Shown: piece after piece, positions 49,705-58,078 of the stretch
Layout: every line of letters starts with the position of its first letter
Position numbering within the stretch: position 1 is the stretch's first letter
Origin: Cohnella sp. AR92
Lineage (GTDB): Bacteria; Bacillota; Bacilli; Paenibacillales; Paenibacillaceae
Direction: 5' to 3'
Assembly: GCF_003990975.1 (NCBI RefSeq)
Contig: NZ_RZJR01000015.1
Coordinates: forward strand, 58,037 to 122,036
Length of the DNA: 64,000 bases
Notes under the pieces: generated by a model
Told to the model about the DNA's origin: nothing
The model's input: only the letters and a program-made list of their open reading frames with translations
The model's database searches: none
Program-made: the position numbers and the translations under genes

Positions 49705-50788
49705 CCATGTTCCCTCCAAGAAGATATTTGGCTACCTTCCGAGCGACGCCGAGCTCCATATAGCCCTGCGGCGGCGTCCAGCTCCCTTGCACGGAGATCA
49801 TTGCGTTCACGGAGTCGGCGATTCTTCCCGCATGAAGACCCGTCACGACATTGCTTCCGCAATCCACCGTCTCCGGCCGTTCCGTCGTACGGCGGATCGT
49901 GACCGTGGGCACTTGGTAAATGCAGCATTCTTCCTGCACCGTCCCGCTGTCGGTCAACACCAGGCGGGCGTGCTTCTCTAGGTGAACGAAGTCGAAGAAA
50001 CCGAATGGCTCGTGGAACTCGAGAAGAGGATGTTCAAGCTCGGGCTCCAACTGGCTTAGCCGCGAGCGGGTGCGGGGATGCGTGCTGCAGATCAGGCGGA
50101 GCCCTTGCTGCTCGACCGTCGCGCGAAGGCCTTGCATGATGGCGATGAGATGCTCCCGGTTGTCGACGTTCTCCGCCCGGTGAAGGGTGGCCAGCAGATA
50201 CCGGCCGGGTTCGAGCCCGAGCTTCTCCAGGATGGAGCTTGATTCGATCCGGGGCGCGTAATGCTCCAGCACTTCCCTTATCGGATTGCCGGAGAGAACG
50301 ATCCTTTGCACGGGAAAGCCTTCGCGAAGAAGGTTGTTCTTGCTGTTCTCCGTATAAGGCAGATTGATCGTGGATACCGCATCGATCACCCGGCGGTTTT
50401 TCTCTTCCGGCACGGAGAGATCGAAGCAGCGGTTACCGGCCTCCATATGAGCGACGGGAATTCCCATGCGTTCGGCGACGAGAGCGCAGAGCGCGCTGTT
50501 GGTATCCCCGAGCACGAGAACCCGGTCGGGCTTCTCGCGGCGCAGCACATCCTCGATTGCCCCGAACGTGCTGGCAAGCTGCCTTCCGACCGTTTCTTCC
50601 CGGTGATCCAGTTGAACGTCGGGCAGCCTAAGCCCTAATTGATCGTAGAAAATGCCGTTTAAGCTCCATGCGAAGTTCTGTCCGGTATGCACGATGGTAT
50701 GCTTGGACGCCCAATCGTCCAACAATCGGGTCAGCAGGCTTAAACGAATGACTTCGGGCCTCGTGCCCAATATGGTAACGATTCGCAC
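49697..50788 (-). CDS. UDP-N-acetylhexosamine 2-epimerase (CapG/WecB type)
   Basis: A 363-residue enzyme from GTG 50788 with GGAGGTGAG; the frame is open further but only through the Arg-rich tail of the upstream gene in another frame. RIVTILGTRPEVIRLSLL, HTGQNFAWSLNGIFYDQLGL, VLGDTNSALCALVAERMG with VAHMEAGNRCFD, and LTDSGTVQEECCIYQVP are family motifs, with the HTGQN.....F.....R.PD pattern nearest to CapG/WbjD. It inverts C2 of the 6-deoxy sugar made by the next two enzymes. Confidence 0.93.
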   Translation of the reverse strand: MRIVTILGTRPEVIRLSLLTRLLDDWASKHTIVHTGQNFAWSLNGIFYDQLGLRLPDVQLDHREETVGRQLASTFGAIEDVLRREKPDRVLVLGDTNSALCALVAERMGIPVAHMEAGNRCFDLSVPEEKNRRVIDAVSTINLPYTENSKNNLLREGFPVQRIVLSGNPIREVLEHYAPRIESSSILEKLGLEPGRYLLATLHRAENVDNREHLIAIMQGLRATVEQQGLRLICSTHPRTRSRLSQLEPELEHPLLEFHEPFGFFDFVHLEKHARLVLTDSGTVQEECCIYQVPTVTIRRTTERPETVDCGSNVVTGLHAGRIADSVNAMISVQGSWTPPQGYMELGVARKVAKYLLGGNMDV

Positions 50789-50792
50789 GAGC

Positions 50793-52301
50793 TCACCTCC
50801 TGTTCCGTCTGGATCGCCTGGCGGAGCTGCGCCGTCTCGAACGCCGGCCCGTTCTTCTTGCGTTTGCCGATCGTTTATGTCTTCTGCGGCCGCGCCGGGA
50901 AGCACGCGCCCGGCGAACCGCGGCGCCGGGAAGAGCCATCGGCAAGCCTTCGGGAACGAGGGACAATCGGCCGTCCTCTACGGTCTGGACATCCTCGAAG
51001 CGGTATCCGAGACCGAGGAAGACCCGCTCGGAAGGGAACGATCTCTTGCGGCCGTGCTCGATCCGATACACCGTCGGTCCCCCGCCTCGGACCAATCCGT
51101 GCAGCATGGAATTCCGGCTGGGAAGATCCGACAGCATTGCCTTGAGCCGAACGCGGAAGGCTTCCCTGCCGAACTCGGCTTCCGCCGCCTTCGCGTTCTG
51201 GGAGCCGATTCGAGCCCGCAGCTTCTCGTCCTGCAGCAAGGTGGCGATTGCCGTCGTCAATCCCTCCACATCCCCGGGCTTCACCAGATAATTGGCATTG
51301 CCGGTAGCTTGCAGAATCTCCGTCAACCCTCCCGAGGAGAAAGCGACGACGGGCTTGCCGAAGATCATCCCTTCCAGCGCCGTCATTCCGAAGCCTTCGA
51401 CCATCAAGCTGGGAACGACCACGACATCCATCATCGGGTAGACGTACTCGATACGGTCCGCGAAGCGAATCCACGAGACGCGATCGGCAAGCCCGGATTT
51501 CTGCACGATGTCGCGGCAAGCACGAACGTATTCCTCATCCTCCTCCGGATTGCCGATCACGAGCATGCGCACGCGCGTGTCGCCCGCCGCAAGAGGCAGC
51601 ATCGCCTGGAGGAATTCCTTGAGTCCCTTGTTGGGATAAAGCGCCGACGCGATGTAGCCGGCTACGACGTGATGCTCGCCCCACCCCTGGTTTCGGCGCT
51701 GGCGTACCCGATTGAACGACCAACTGTCCGGCAGGAGCTCATCCCGATTCAGGAATGGCGAGAGAACCGTCGCCTTGGTACGTACGATCTCCGGGGAGAA
51801 CGGGGTCAGCACCGTCTGGGAGATCCCGGCGATCCGGTCGCTGTAGACGGCGACGGTCCTGGCCGCCTCGTCCCGGTGGGAGCCGTCGTTGATCGTCTCC
51901 ATCAGGGACCAGATCGTGGGTATACCCAGCGCTTTCGCCGCCATCGCGGGAAGCGGATGAACGCAGGTATTCACCCATACGTAAGCGGGATTCTCCCTTT
52001 GAAGGAGGGCGATAAGCTGCTCCCATATCGGGTGCCTGCGGAAATTATCCAGCTCCGCGTTCAGATGAGGAGCCGCGATATACATGGCGATGCTTAGGGG
52101 AATATCCAGCACGACGACACCGATGCCGTGGCGCCTGGATGCCTCGGCGATCGCTCCTTCCCTGGGGACGACCAGCACGCAATCGTACAAACGATGAAGC
52201 TCCTTGGCGAAGGACAAGAGAAGCTTCTCCGCCCCGGTAATATACTCCGGGCTGCAGATATGCGAGAATATCATCATTTTCGATCTGACTTCCGCGTTCA
52301 T
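50793..52301 (-). CDS. GT4-like glycosyltransferase with C-terminal module and Arg-rich tail
   Basis: A 502-residue protein. The GT-B domain (1 to about 385) has EYITGAEKLLLSFAKELHRL at the start and VPSLMVEGFGMTALEGMIFG with KPVVAFSSGGLTEI in the donor site. Residues about 405-455 carry TVYRIEHGRKRSFPSERVFL...LVPEGLPM, the module also found in 43787-45175. The last 40 residues are mostly arginine (RRARASRRGRRRHKRSANAR and further). Such a tail is not part of the GT4 fold. Four bases separate its stop from the 2-epimerase start. Probably localised by its tail to an acidic polymer or partner. Confidence 0.92.
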   Translation of the reverse strand: MNAEVRSKMMIFSHICSPEYITGAEKLLLSFAKELHRLYDCVLVVPREGAIAEASRRHGIGVVVLDIPLSIAMYIAAPHLNAELDNFRRHPIWEQLIALLQRENPAYVWVNTCVHPLPAMAAKALGIPTIWSLMETINDGSHRDEAARTVAVYSDRIAGISQTVLTPFSPEIVRTKATVLSPFLNRDELLPDSWSFNRVRQRRNQGWGEHHVVAGYIASALYPNKGLKEFLQAMLPLAAGDTRVRMLVIGNPEEDEEYVRACRDIVQKSGLADRVSWIRFADRIEYVYPMMDVVVVPSLMVEGFGMTALEGMIFGKPVVAFSSGGLTEILQATGNANYLVKPGDVEGLTTAIATLLQDEKLRARIGSQNAKAAEAEFGREAFRVRLKAMLSDLPSRNSMLHGLVRGGGPTVYRIEHGRKRSFPSERVFLGLGYRFEDVQTVEDGRLSLVPEGLPMALPGAAVRRARASRRGRRRHKRSANARRTGRRSRRRSSARRSRRNRR

Positions 52302-52378
52302 GCTGCGACGCTTCCGGCAATGCTCACGGCGCTACTCGCCTCCTCCCCGCAATGTTCGGACGGTCGGTTCCCTTCCGC

Positions 52379-53536
52379 TCAAGGCTGCATGGCGAGATCC
52401 AGCAGCTGCGTAAGCCGATTGGCGAAGGAATGGTCCCTCATCGTCCGGTACAGAGCACGCAAGGCAATCTGTTCCCGCTCCTGCTCGTGCGTCAAATAAT
52501 AATCGATTAAGCCGGACAGCTGATCGACCGTATCGTAGGTGACAATCTCAAGGCCGGGAACGAAGTACTGCGTCAGATCATCCCGCCGGTCCACGATCTG
52601 CAGCGTTCCGCATGCGGCGATCTCGAATGCTCGCGGATTCGGGGATACGGCCGTGATTCCGGCCGCGTTCTTGTTGAAGGTCTCATCGTCATGAGCGCGA
52701 TGCACGTTGATGACGATTCGATGCGCGTTGTAATATTCGGCGGTCTCTACAGGCGTCATCCACTTGCCTAGCTCGATGCGGTTTTTCCATCTGTGATATT
52801 CCGGAAGGCGGTCCCACCACAGGCCCGAGATTCGGAACACCTTGGATTCCAGGCGCGGAAGCAGCTCATGGAACAGATACACTCGGTTCCAATAAGCCGT
52901 TCCGATGAAGCAAACGTCTCCCCGAAGCGACATCCGGGGATTGCGCGGCCGGAAGTAGCCGGGGTACACCGCAAGAGGAAGATTGTAAACCCGAGTGCAG
53001 CCTAACTGCTGATAGTAAGAAACGCAATTCTTCTCCAAGGTGAACACCAAGTCGTAATAAGGGGCCAGGCCCGACGTGATATCGGTATAGTAAGGATCGT
53101 CGGTGAACCAGATCGCGGTCCGAATGCCCATCTGGCTAATTCGTCTGACCTGTTCGACAGGGAAGTCCATTCCGTCCAACGCCAGTACGAGGTCAGGCCG
53201 CTGAACCGCCGCGACGGCAGCGACATCCTCCTTCGGGGAAGCCACCAAGACCGAACCGACAACCTCGAGCAGCGATTGGTGAATGGCCTCATCCAGCGGA
53301 CTGTAAGGGTAACCTTTGCCCGAGGTGACATACAGAACCTTGATCGGGCGCTTCTCATGAACGACGCTCGCCTTGACGATAGCCGCTTCGCACAATCCCT
53401 GCCAGTGTCCGTGCTTGTAACCTAGAGCGAATCCGTTTCTTCTTCCGTCCAGGTACTCGGACGGGTTGCCCGAAGCCGTGCGGCTAACCCGCCATCCTGA
53501 CCGTTTGGAGACCGATTTCCGTTGCCGAACCGCCAT
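52379..53536 (-). CDS. CgeB-like glycosyltransferase-fold protein, tagged N-terminus
   Basis: A 385-residue member of the CgeB family (spore maturation, GT-B-like). The core has IRTAIWFTDDPYYTDITSGL, YDLVFTLEKNCVSYY, GDVCFIGTAYWNRVYLFHEL and PNPRAFEIAACGTLQIVDRR. The N-terminus is basic (MAVRQRKSVSKRSGWRVSR), followed at about 33-48 by NGFALGYKHGHWQG, a GxxxG segment shared with neighbours. In B. subtilis cgeB is a sigma-K-dependent gene of the outermost spore layer. Adjacent paralogue 53576-54682. Enzyme activity is inferred from fold. Confidence 0.9.
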   Translation of the reverse strand: MAVRQRKSVSKRSGWRVSRTASGNPSEYLDGRRNGFALGYKHGHWQGLCEAAIVKASVVHEKRPIKVLYVTSGKGYPYSPLDEAIHQSLLEVVGSVLVASPKEDVAAVAAVQRPDLVLALDGMDFPVEQVRRISQMGIRTAIWFTDDPYYTDITSGLAPYYDLVFTLEKNCVSYYQQLGCTRVYNLPLAVYPGYFRPRNPRMSLRGDVCFIGTAYWNRVYLFHELLPRLESKVFRISGLWWDRLPEYHRWKNRIELGKWMTPVETAEYYNAHRIVINVHRAHDDETFNKNAAGITAVSPNPRAFEIAACGTLQIVDRRDDLTQYFVPGLEIVTYDTVDQLSGLIDYYLTHEQEREQIALRALYRTMRDHSFANRLTQLLDLAMQP

Positions 53537-53575
53537 CGCCTCTTCTGCCTCCTCTCCTGCACGGCGTTGCCGTCG

Positions 53576-54682
53576 TTATGTCTCCAGCCACTGCAGCAGC
53601 GTCATGACCCGGTGAACGAAGGTATGCTCTTGGCGAGTCCGCCTGAAGCCTCTGGCCGCAACGTGCAGCCTTTCTTCGTCATGCTTCAAGTAATGATCGA
53701 TCTTCGACATCAACTCGGCAGCATTCCGGAAAGCGACGATCTCCTGGCCGATCTCGTACTGCGAGGAGAGCTCCTTGCGTTCGTCGGTCAGCTGGAGAGC
53801 GCCGCAAGACGCGATCTCATAGGTACGGGGGTTGATCGATTCCGCTCCCCAGTTCATTGAATTCCGATTGTCCTTCCCTGCCTCGGTCGTACGGTGGATG
53901 TTGATGACAATCTTGGCTCCGTTGTAATATTTGACGGTCTCCGGTACGGGAATCCATCCGTCGTGCACGAAGCGGGAGAGCTCGGGGTAACGCTTCATCC
54001 GTTCCCACAGCTTGCCGGAGATCATCACCTTCTTGTCTTGCAGGAAGTCGGCCAGCTCGTCGAACAGCTGAACTCGGTTCTCGAAGGCGATGCCGATAAA
54101 GCAAATATCGGAGCGATACTCCGGAGGGACATACATCTGTTGGAAAAGCCGGGGGTTCACGGCAAGCGGAAGGTGTCTCACTTGCAGGCATCCGGATGCG
54201 ATATAGAGAGGAACGCAGGATCTCTCGTGGGTCAGCACCTTGTCGTAATGCTTCGCGATACCGGGCGTCTCGTCCGTGACGTAGGGATCGTCGACGAACC
54301 ATATCGCCGTGCGGATTCCCATGGCCCGTATGGCGTCGATCTGCTCCAGGTGGTCCGGAGGAAACACATGGAGGCCATTCATGACAAGCACGTAATCCGG
54401 TTTCATCTGAGCCGCAAGTTCTCTCATGCGGTCGGCAGGCGCCACGAGCAGTTGGCCCGCGCATTGCTGAAGCGCGGAGATCATTCCTTCGTCGATAGCC
54501 TCGAAGCCTTGAGGCACATACATGATTCGCAAGCGGCTTCGATTCGCCGGCGGTTCAGGCACGCGATTCGCGATTCCCTGGCAGGCCCCGATGCGCCAGC
54601 CTTCCGACCAGCCCATGCTATAGCCCTCCGTCCGAGCGCCGGAGAGCTGCCTCTCCCTGCTCCTGTACCCCATCATCATCAC
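53576..54682 (-). CDS. CgeB-like glycosyltransferase-fold protein, paralogue
   Basis: A 368-residue CgeB family protein. Core motifs: IRTAIWFVDDPYVTDETPGI, YDKVLTHERSCVPLY, SDICFIGIAFENRVQLFDEL and INPRTYEIASCGALQLTDER, matching the downstream gene almost position for position. The N-terminus has EGYSMGWSEGWRIGACQG (about 19-36), again a GxxxG segment, but with few basic residues. Forty bases separate the two genes. They likely arose by duplication and may act in sequence or as a heterodimer; that is inference. Confidence 0.9.
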   Translation of the reverse strand: MMMMGYRSRERQLSGARTEGYSMGWSEGWRIGACQGIANRVPEPPANRSRLRIMYVPQGFEAIDEGMISALQQCAGQLLVAPADRMRELAAQMKPDYVLVMNGLHVFPPDHLEQIDAIRAMGIRTAIWFVDDPYVTDETPGIAKHYDKVLTHERSCVPLYIASGCLQVRHLPLAVNPRLFQQMYVPPEYRSDICFIGIAFENRVQLFDELADFLQDKKVMISGKLWERMKRYPELSRFVHDGWIPVPETVKYYNGAKIVINIHRTTEAGKDNRNSMNWGAESINPRTYEIASCGALQLTDERKELSSQYEIGQEIVAFRNAAELMSKIDHYLKHDEERLHVAARGFRRTRQEHTFVHRVMTLLQWLET

Positions 54683-54795
54683 CCAGATTCAATATATGCG
54701 CCCCTGGTCTGATGGACATGGATACTTACCCGTACGCAAGAGCGTATAATGCAAGTCTCCATCCCTAGCCAATAGAGCTTGTTAAACACGCAAAG

Positions 54796-54825
54796 AGCGC
54801 CTGCCCGGTCTCCAAGGCAGGCGCT
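54796..54825 (-). terminator. Terminator of the small-protein operon
   Basis: A perfect 10-bp stem AGCGCCTGCC/GGCAGGCGCT; the leftward strand continues CTTTGCG. It lies 20 bp after the stop at 54846. Confidence 0.8.
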
Positions 54826-54845
54826 CCCGTATTCGAGCGCTTCTA

Positions 54846-55145
54846 TTACACGACGAATGCTTGCCCGTCCTGAATCCCTTTCGCGAAGCCGTCGTTGAAC
54901 CCGGCATCATAGGCCTGATCGAATACCTGGTTGTACGCAAGTCCCGGCGCCGAAGCGGCGGGGAGGTTCGCCGTACGGGTTCCGGACCCGCTTGCTTTGC
55001 GGCGCCTTGCTCTTGAGGTACCGCGGGCGGACGACGTCAGCCTTCTTGCGCCGCGTTTGATGATACGGGAGCGGCCCCTGCGAGCGCGAACGCTCCTGGA
55101 GCTCTTCAACCGATTAGAACGCCTGAGCCGTCGCTTGCTTCGCAT
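54846..55145 (-). CDS. Small basic protein with C-terminal GxxxG segment
   Basis: A 99-residue protein. Residues 1 to about 70 are extremely basic and disordered (MRSKRRLRRSNRLKSSRSVR...). Residues about 73-97 are YNQVFDQAYDAGFNDGFAKG with IQDG, a run of aromatic residues and glycines four apart. No known domain. Paralogue of 55166-55444 immediately upstream in the transcript. The C-terminal segment recurs near the N-termini of two glycosyltransferases and two CgeB proteins in this locus. I infer a scaffold or adaptor that binds them through like segments. Confidence 0.8.
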   Translation of the reverse strand: MRSKRRLRRSNRLKSSRSVRARRGRSRIIKRGARRLTSSARGTSRARRRKASGSGTRTANLPAASAPGLAYNQVFDQAYDAGFNDGFAKGIQDGQAFVV

Positions 55146-55165
55146 CCCTGATCCCAGCCTTTCGG

Positions 55166-55444
55166 TTACGCTTGCTGCTCGTATGCCGCTTGATGTCCAT
55201 CCTCGAAGCCCTTCGCGAACCCTGTGTTGTACCCTTCGTTATAAGCGACGCGGAAGCCTTGGTCATAGCTGGAAGGCTGGCGCTTGACTGAAGGCTTCCT
55301 TGCCCGCGCCGTCGATCTTCGCGCCGTACGAACCGGTTTGGCTTTCAGGTTCGTTTGGCTGCGGAGCTTACCCGTCCTCGTTCGGTTCGGCTTCTTCGTC
55401 CGCCTTACGAACGCTTTCCTGCCGGCCATCCGCTTCTTCTTCAC
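55166..55444 (-). CDS. Small basic protein with C-terminal GxxxG segment, paralogue
   Basis: A 92-residue protein. Basic Lys/Arg/Thr-rich residues 1-57 (MKKKRMAGRKAFVRRTKKPN...) are followed by YDQGFRVAYNEGYNTGFAKG and FEDGHQAAYEQQ. The start is GTG 55444, overlapping the upstream stop (GTGA). Glycines stand at four-residue spacing with aromatic residues between, as in FliH-type GxxxG helices. Highly basic, low-complexity heads resemble spore coat proteins such as CotG-like repeats only in composition. Function not known. Confidence 0.8.
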   Translation of the reverse strand: MKKKRMAGRKAFVRRTKKPNRTRTGKLRSQTNLKAKPVRTARRSTARARKPSVKRQPSSYDQGFRVAYNEGYNTGFAKGFEDGHQAAYEQQA

Positions 55445-55746
55445 TTGGCTCCCCCTCTTCGAAGCTTTCCCGTCCCGGCTGCGACCCTTAGCTTCCGGGA
55501 CAGCCAGGGAGGCGACGCCCGCCCGATGCGAGGCGCCTTCCAGCGCTGACCCGTAACGGCTTCCACGAGCGCAGCCTGAAGATTGGAAAGCTCGCGTACG
55601 TGCTCGCGCATGACGACCGCGGAAGGCTCGCTATGAACGGCCACATCCGCCACGCTCTCCAAGATCCGCGCGAGAGCTTCCTGGCTTCGCGCGATGGATT
55701 GGAGAAGCGTCAGCTTCACTTCCCATTCCTTGCCCAGCCGGCTCAT
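55441..55746 (-). CDS. Small helical protein with basic C-terminus
   Basis: A 101-residue protein. The first 65 residues form two long amphipathic helices (VKLTLLQSIARSQEALARIL and AVVMREHVRELSNLQAALVE); the last 35 are basic (WLSRKLRVAAGTGKLRRGGA). It overlaps both neighbours by four bases, so it is translated with them. The helical part resembles the two following proteins in style (Q.A..RIL or H.QMARIL patterns), hinting at a common origin. No known family. Confidence 0.75.
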   Translation of the reverse strand: MSRLGKEWEVKLTLLQSIARSQEALARILESVADVAVHSEPSAVVMREHVRELSNLQAALVEAVTGQRWKAPRIGRASPPWLSRKLRVAAGTGKLRRGGAK

Positions 55747-56105
55747 CCGTCGTTATCGCCTTCTCCGAAGCCGCCGCCGAACATGCCTCCCATTCCTCCC
55801 ATTCCGCCTATCCCTTCCGAGTCTTCCCCTTCCGGCTGAAGAACCGCCTTCATGTTCCGGTTAAGGCCATGGCAGAGCTTGGTCAAGCCTTCGATCAGCT
55901 CCACGTTATGCTCGTGGAATTGAAGCGAGGTACTCAGTCTCTCGGGATGCGTGACATAGGTGTCGCCGGTAATATGAGTCAGAAGCCAATTCCGGACCTT
56001 CTCCGCTTCGATCGCCTTGGCTTCCAGAATCATGGCGGTGTTCCATTGCAGCTTGGCTAACGCATCAAGCGTCAACTGATAAGCCTGCTCCCTATTCATC
56101 CCCAT
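55743..56105 (-). CDS. Small helical protein with Gly/Met-rich tail
   Basis: A 120-residue protein. Residues 5-85 are helical (LTLDALAKLQWNTAMILEAK, VELIEGLTKLCHGLNRNMKA). The tail GIGGMGGMGGMFGGGFGEGD is low-complexity and flexible. The start ATG 56105 is preceded by GGAGGGATGGG. It overlaps the following gene by four bases (ATGA). Gly-rich tails of this kind occur in spore coat and surface proteins. Function unknown; operon context is spore-surface glycosylation. Confidence 0.75.
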   Translation of the reverse strand: MGMNREQAYQLTLDALAKLQWNTAMILEAKAIEAEKVRNWLLTHITGDTYVTHPERLSTSLQFHEHNVELIEGLTKLCHGLNRNMKAVLQPEGEDSEGIGGMGGMGGMFGGGFGEGDNDG

Positions 56106-56138
56106 CCCTCCTCTCGCGTCAAGTCCGGGCGCCGGCCG

Positions 56139-56426
56139 CTATTCCTCATCCGTATCGGCAAGCGCCTTGACGATCTGCGTCAAGCTGTCGGCCATCGCTT
56201 CTTGGAGATCCGCCAACCCGTTCACGTAGGAGATCACGCTCTTCGTTACCTGGGAAGAGCTCTCCAGCAACCCCTCCAGTCCGTTCAACTGGGGGTGTTC
56301 GTCCGGCAGGGTCTGTATCATCTGCGCCATGCGAACGGCAACGTGCCGTTTGGCATCCAGTATCCGCGCCATCTGTTGATGCGAATGCGATAAGTGGACG
56401 ACGATCTCTGTCATCAGCTCTTGCAT
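56139..56426 (-). CDS. Small helical protein
   Basis: A 95-residue protein starting at ATG 56426 (MQELMTEIVVHLSHSHQQMA). It is a bundle of amphipathic helices: RILDAKRHVAVRMAQMIQTL and VTKSVISYVNGLADLQEAMA, ending in acidic residues. A GGAGG lies 18 bases upstream, somewhat far. The open frame reaches 56534 without a better start. It resembles its two downstream neighbours in layout (H/Q..MARIL, short loop with Pro, LADLQEA). No family recognised. Confidence 0.7.
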   Translation of the reverse strand: MQELMTEIVVHLSHSHQQMARILDAKRHVAVRMAQMIQTLPDEHPQLNGLEGLLESSSQVTKSVISYVNGLADLQEAMADSLTQIVKALADTDEE

Positions 56427-56572
56427 CGCGGCCTTCTGCCTCCATTCATGACGAGAATCGGCGCCGCGAAGGCGCCTGCCATATCTTCTACAGCATATGC
56501 CGCCTGACGGCGCTTGCCACAATAAAGCGGTCAAGTGGGGGAGGCGCCTTATCCGGATCGAAAGGTCCTAAA

Positions 56573-56622
56573 CAAGACGAATGGCGGCTCGGGACTCCTC
56601 CCCGATGCCGCCATTCGTCTTG
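56573..56622 (-). terminator. Long-stem terminator of the 56666 gene
   Basis: A 16-bp perfect stem CAAGACGAATGGCGGC/GCCGCCATTCGTCTTG around an 18-base loop. The leftward continuation (TTTAGGACC) has only a short T run, so it may also act as a processing signal. Confidence 0.7.
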
Positions 56623-56665
56623 AAGATAGGAAAGTGATCAAGTCCCGCCTCCCTCCGAATTCCGC

Positions 56666-58069
56666 CTAAAGAACCTGCTTCAGTTGGGGCGGCGCGATGA
56701 TCGGTAAGCCTTCCGTACACCGAATAAGCTCTTCCGGCTCGAGCAGACGGACAGGGCGATGATCGAGATTCCATGCCCGAACCGCGGAACGGCTGATGAT
56801 CTTCCGCGCCACGCTGCCTTCCAGCCGGTAGTACGTGTCGTCTTGGAGCTTCGCGAAGCCGGCTTTGTCCTGAAGAGATAGGCTGTAATACCGAAGCTCG
56901 ACCTCCGCCGCCGAGATCGGCTCGCGGATCGGCCAGCGCAGCAGATCGATCTGGGACAGACGGGTGATCGGCAAGGCCAACGCGCCCTCCACCGGCCTTC
57001 TCCCTCCATCCTCGATCCAATACGGCGTCGCTCCCAAGCCTTGAACCAGAACTCCGTTCGGGAACAAGGCCGACGAATCGAGCGAGGTCTGCCCCGTTTC
57101 TTGGAGCGACTTCAACACCTGATGAATGCTCTCGTAGGGATTGGGCCATTTGTCCATATAGTAATGCTCGTTCTTATCGTTCACCTGCTTGAAACGGTCC
57201 CCCAACGCCTTCATGCTGACGCTGCCATAATGGTGAATGAACGTATCCTCGGCGACGACCAGGCTTCTACCGGTCATCCGGACGCGAATGTTGAAGTCGT
57301 CGTCCTCGAAGTTGCCGAGTTCGAAGCCCTCGTCGAAATAACCGACCTCCTGGAAGAGCGAGCGCCGGAACAGAAGGCAGAAGCCGACCAGGCGGTCGGT
57401 TCTTCTCCACTTGGCCGAATTCGGCGTGTTGTATTCCCGGGCGAAGGCAGGCATATCCTTGATGTCCGTGTACGGAACCTTAATCTGCTGATCGCCGCTG
57501 ATGTAGTTCGTGACCGGTCCCACCATGCCGATCCTCTCGTCGCTTCTCAAGCAGTCGAGCAAATTATCCAGCCAGCGTTCGGTCGCCAAGGTGTCGTTAT
57601 TAAGCAGAAGCACCGTGTCTCCCTTGGCCATCATCATTCCCCTGTTGATAGCTCCGGAGAAGCCTTTATTGCTCTCCAGCACCCGATAGCGCACCTGCCC
57701 GCCGAGCCCTCTCAGATATCCTTCGGTCCCGTCGGTAGAAGCGTTGTCGACGACGATAATCTCGTAAGGAAGATCGGTATTGTCCATGATGCTCTCCACG
57801 CACTGCTTCAACATATCCACCTGGTTGAAGGTGGGAATGATGATGCTCGTGCCTTCGAAGCCCGCCGGGAAACTGCCGATGCCCGACTGGACCCCTTCCC
57901 GATACCCCTCCGCGAACCCCTGATCGTAGGCGGAAGCCTTCTTGGGCTTCGCCAACCCGTTCGGGCCGGGAGCAGCCTTGACGGGATGCGCCCGCCTCGA
58001 CCGAGGCGATCTGCGGACCATCCTTTGCCTTCCGGCTCGCCTGGACAATGCCGAAGCTGCACTCATCAT
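56666..58069 (-). CDS. GT2-family glycosyltransferase with basic tail and GxxxG segment
   Basis: A protein of about 467 residues from ATG 58069 (AGGGGGTG upstream). Basic head 1-45 (RRAGRQRMVRRSPRSRRAHP), then YDQGFAEGYREGVQSG (about 47-62). The GT2 domain has TSIIIPTFNQVDMLKQCVES, TVLLLNNDTLATERW and FELGNFEDDDFNIRVRMTG. The last 130 residues hold two copies of the surface module: YWIEDGGRRPVEGALALPI and YYRLEGSVARKIISRSAVRA, each ending in a Leu-Pro-type segment. Four different parts are thus joined in one chain. The head and GxxxG part are shared with the small proteins encoded next to it. Confidence 0.92.
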   Translation of the reverse strand: MMSAASALSRRAGRQRMVRRSPRSRRAHPVKAAPGPNGLAKPKKASAYDQGFAEGYREGVQSGIGSFPAGFEGTSIIIPTFNQVDMLKQCVESIMDNTDLPYEIIVVDNASTDGTEGYLRGLGGQVRYRVLESNKGFSGAINRGMMMAKGDTVLLLNNDTLATERWLDNLLDCLRSDERIGMVGPVTNYISGDQQIKVPYTDIKDMPAFAREYNTPNSAKWRRTDRLVGFCLLFRRSLFQEVGYFDEGFELGNFEDDDFNIRVRMTGRSLVVAEDTFIHHYGSVSMKALGDRFKQVNDKNEHYYMDKWPNPYESIHQVLKSLQETGQTSLDSSALFPNGVLVQGLGATPYWIEDGGRRPVEGALALPITRLSQIDLLRWPIREPISAAEVELRYYSLSLQDKAGFAKLQDDTYYRLEGSVARKIISRSAVRAWNLDHRPVRLLEPEELIRCTEGLPIIAPPQLKQVL

Positions 58070-58078
58070 GCTCACCCC

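Noticed and set aside
50652..52097. Rightward open frame of 481 codons
   Set aside because: It lies antisense to a GT4 gene and the 2-epimerase start, both with clear motifs. Composition is that of a GC-rich shadow (Arg, His, Asp runs) with no start signal.
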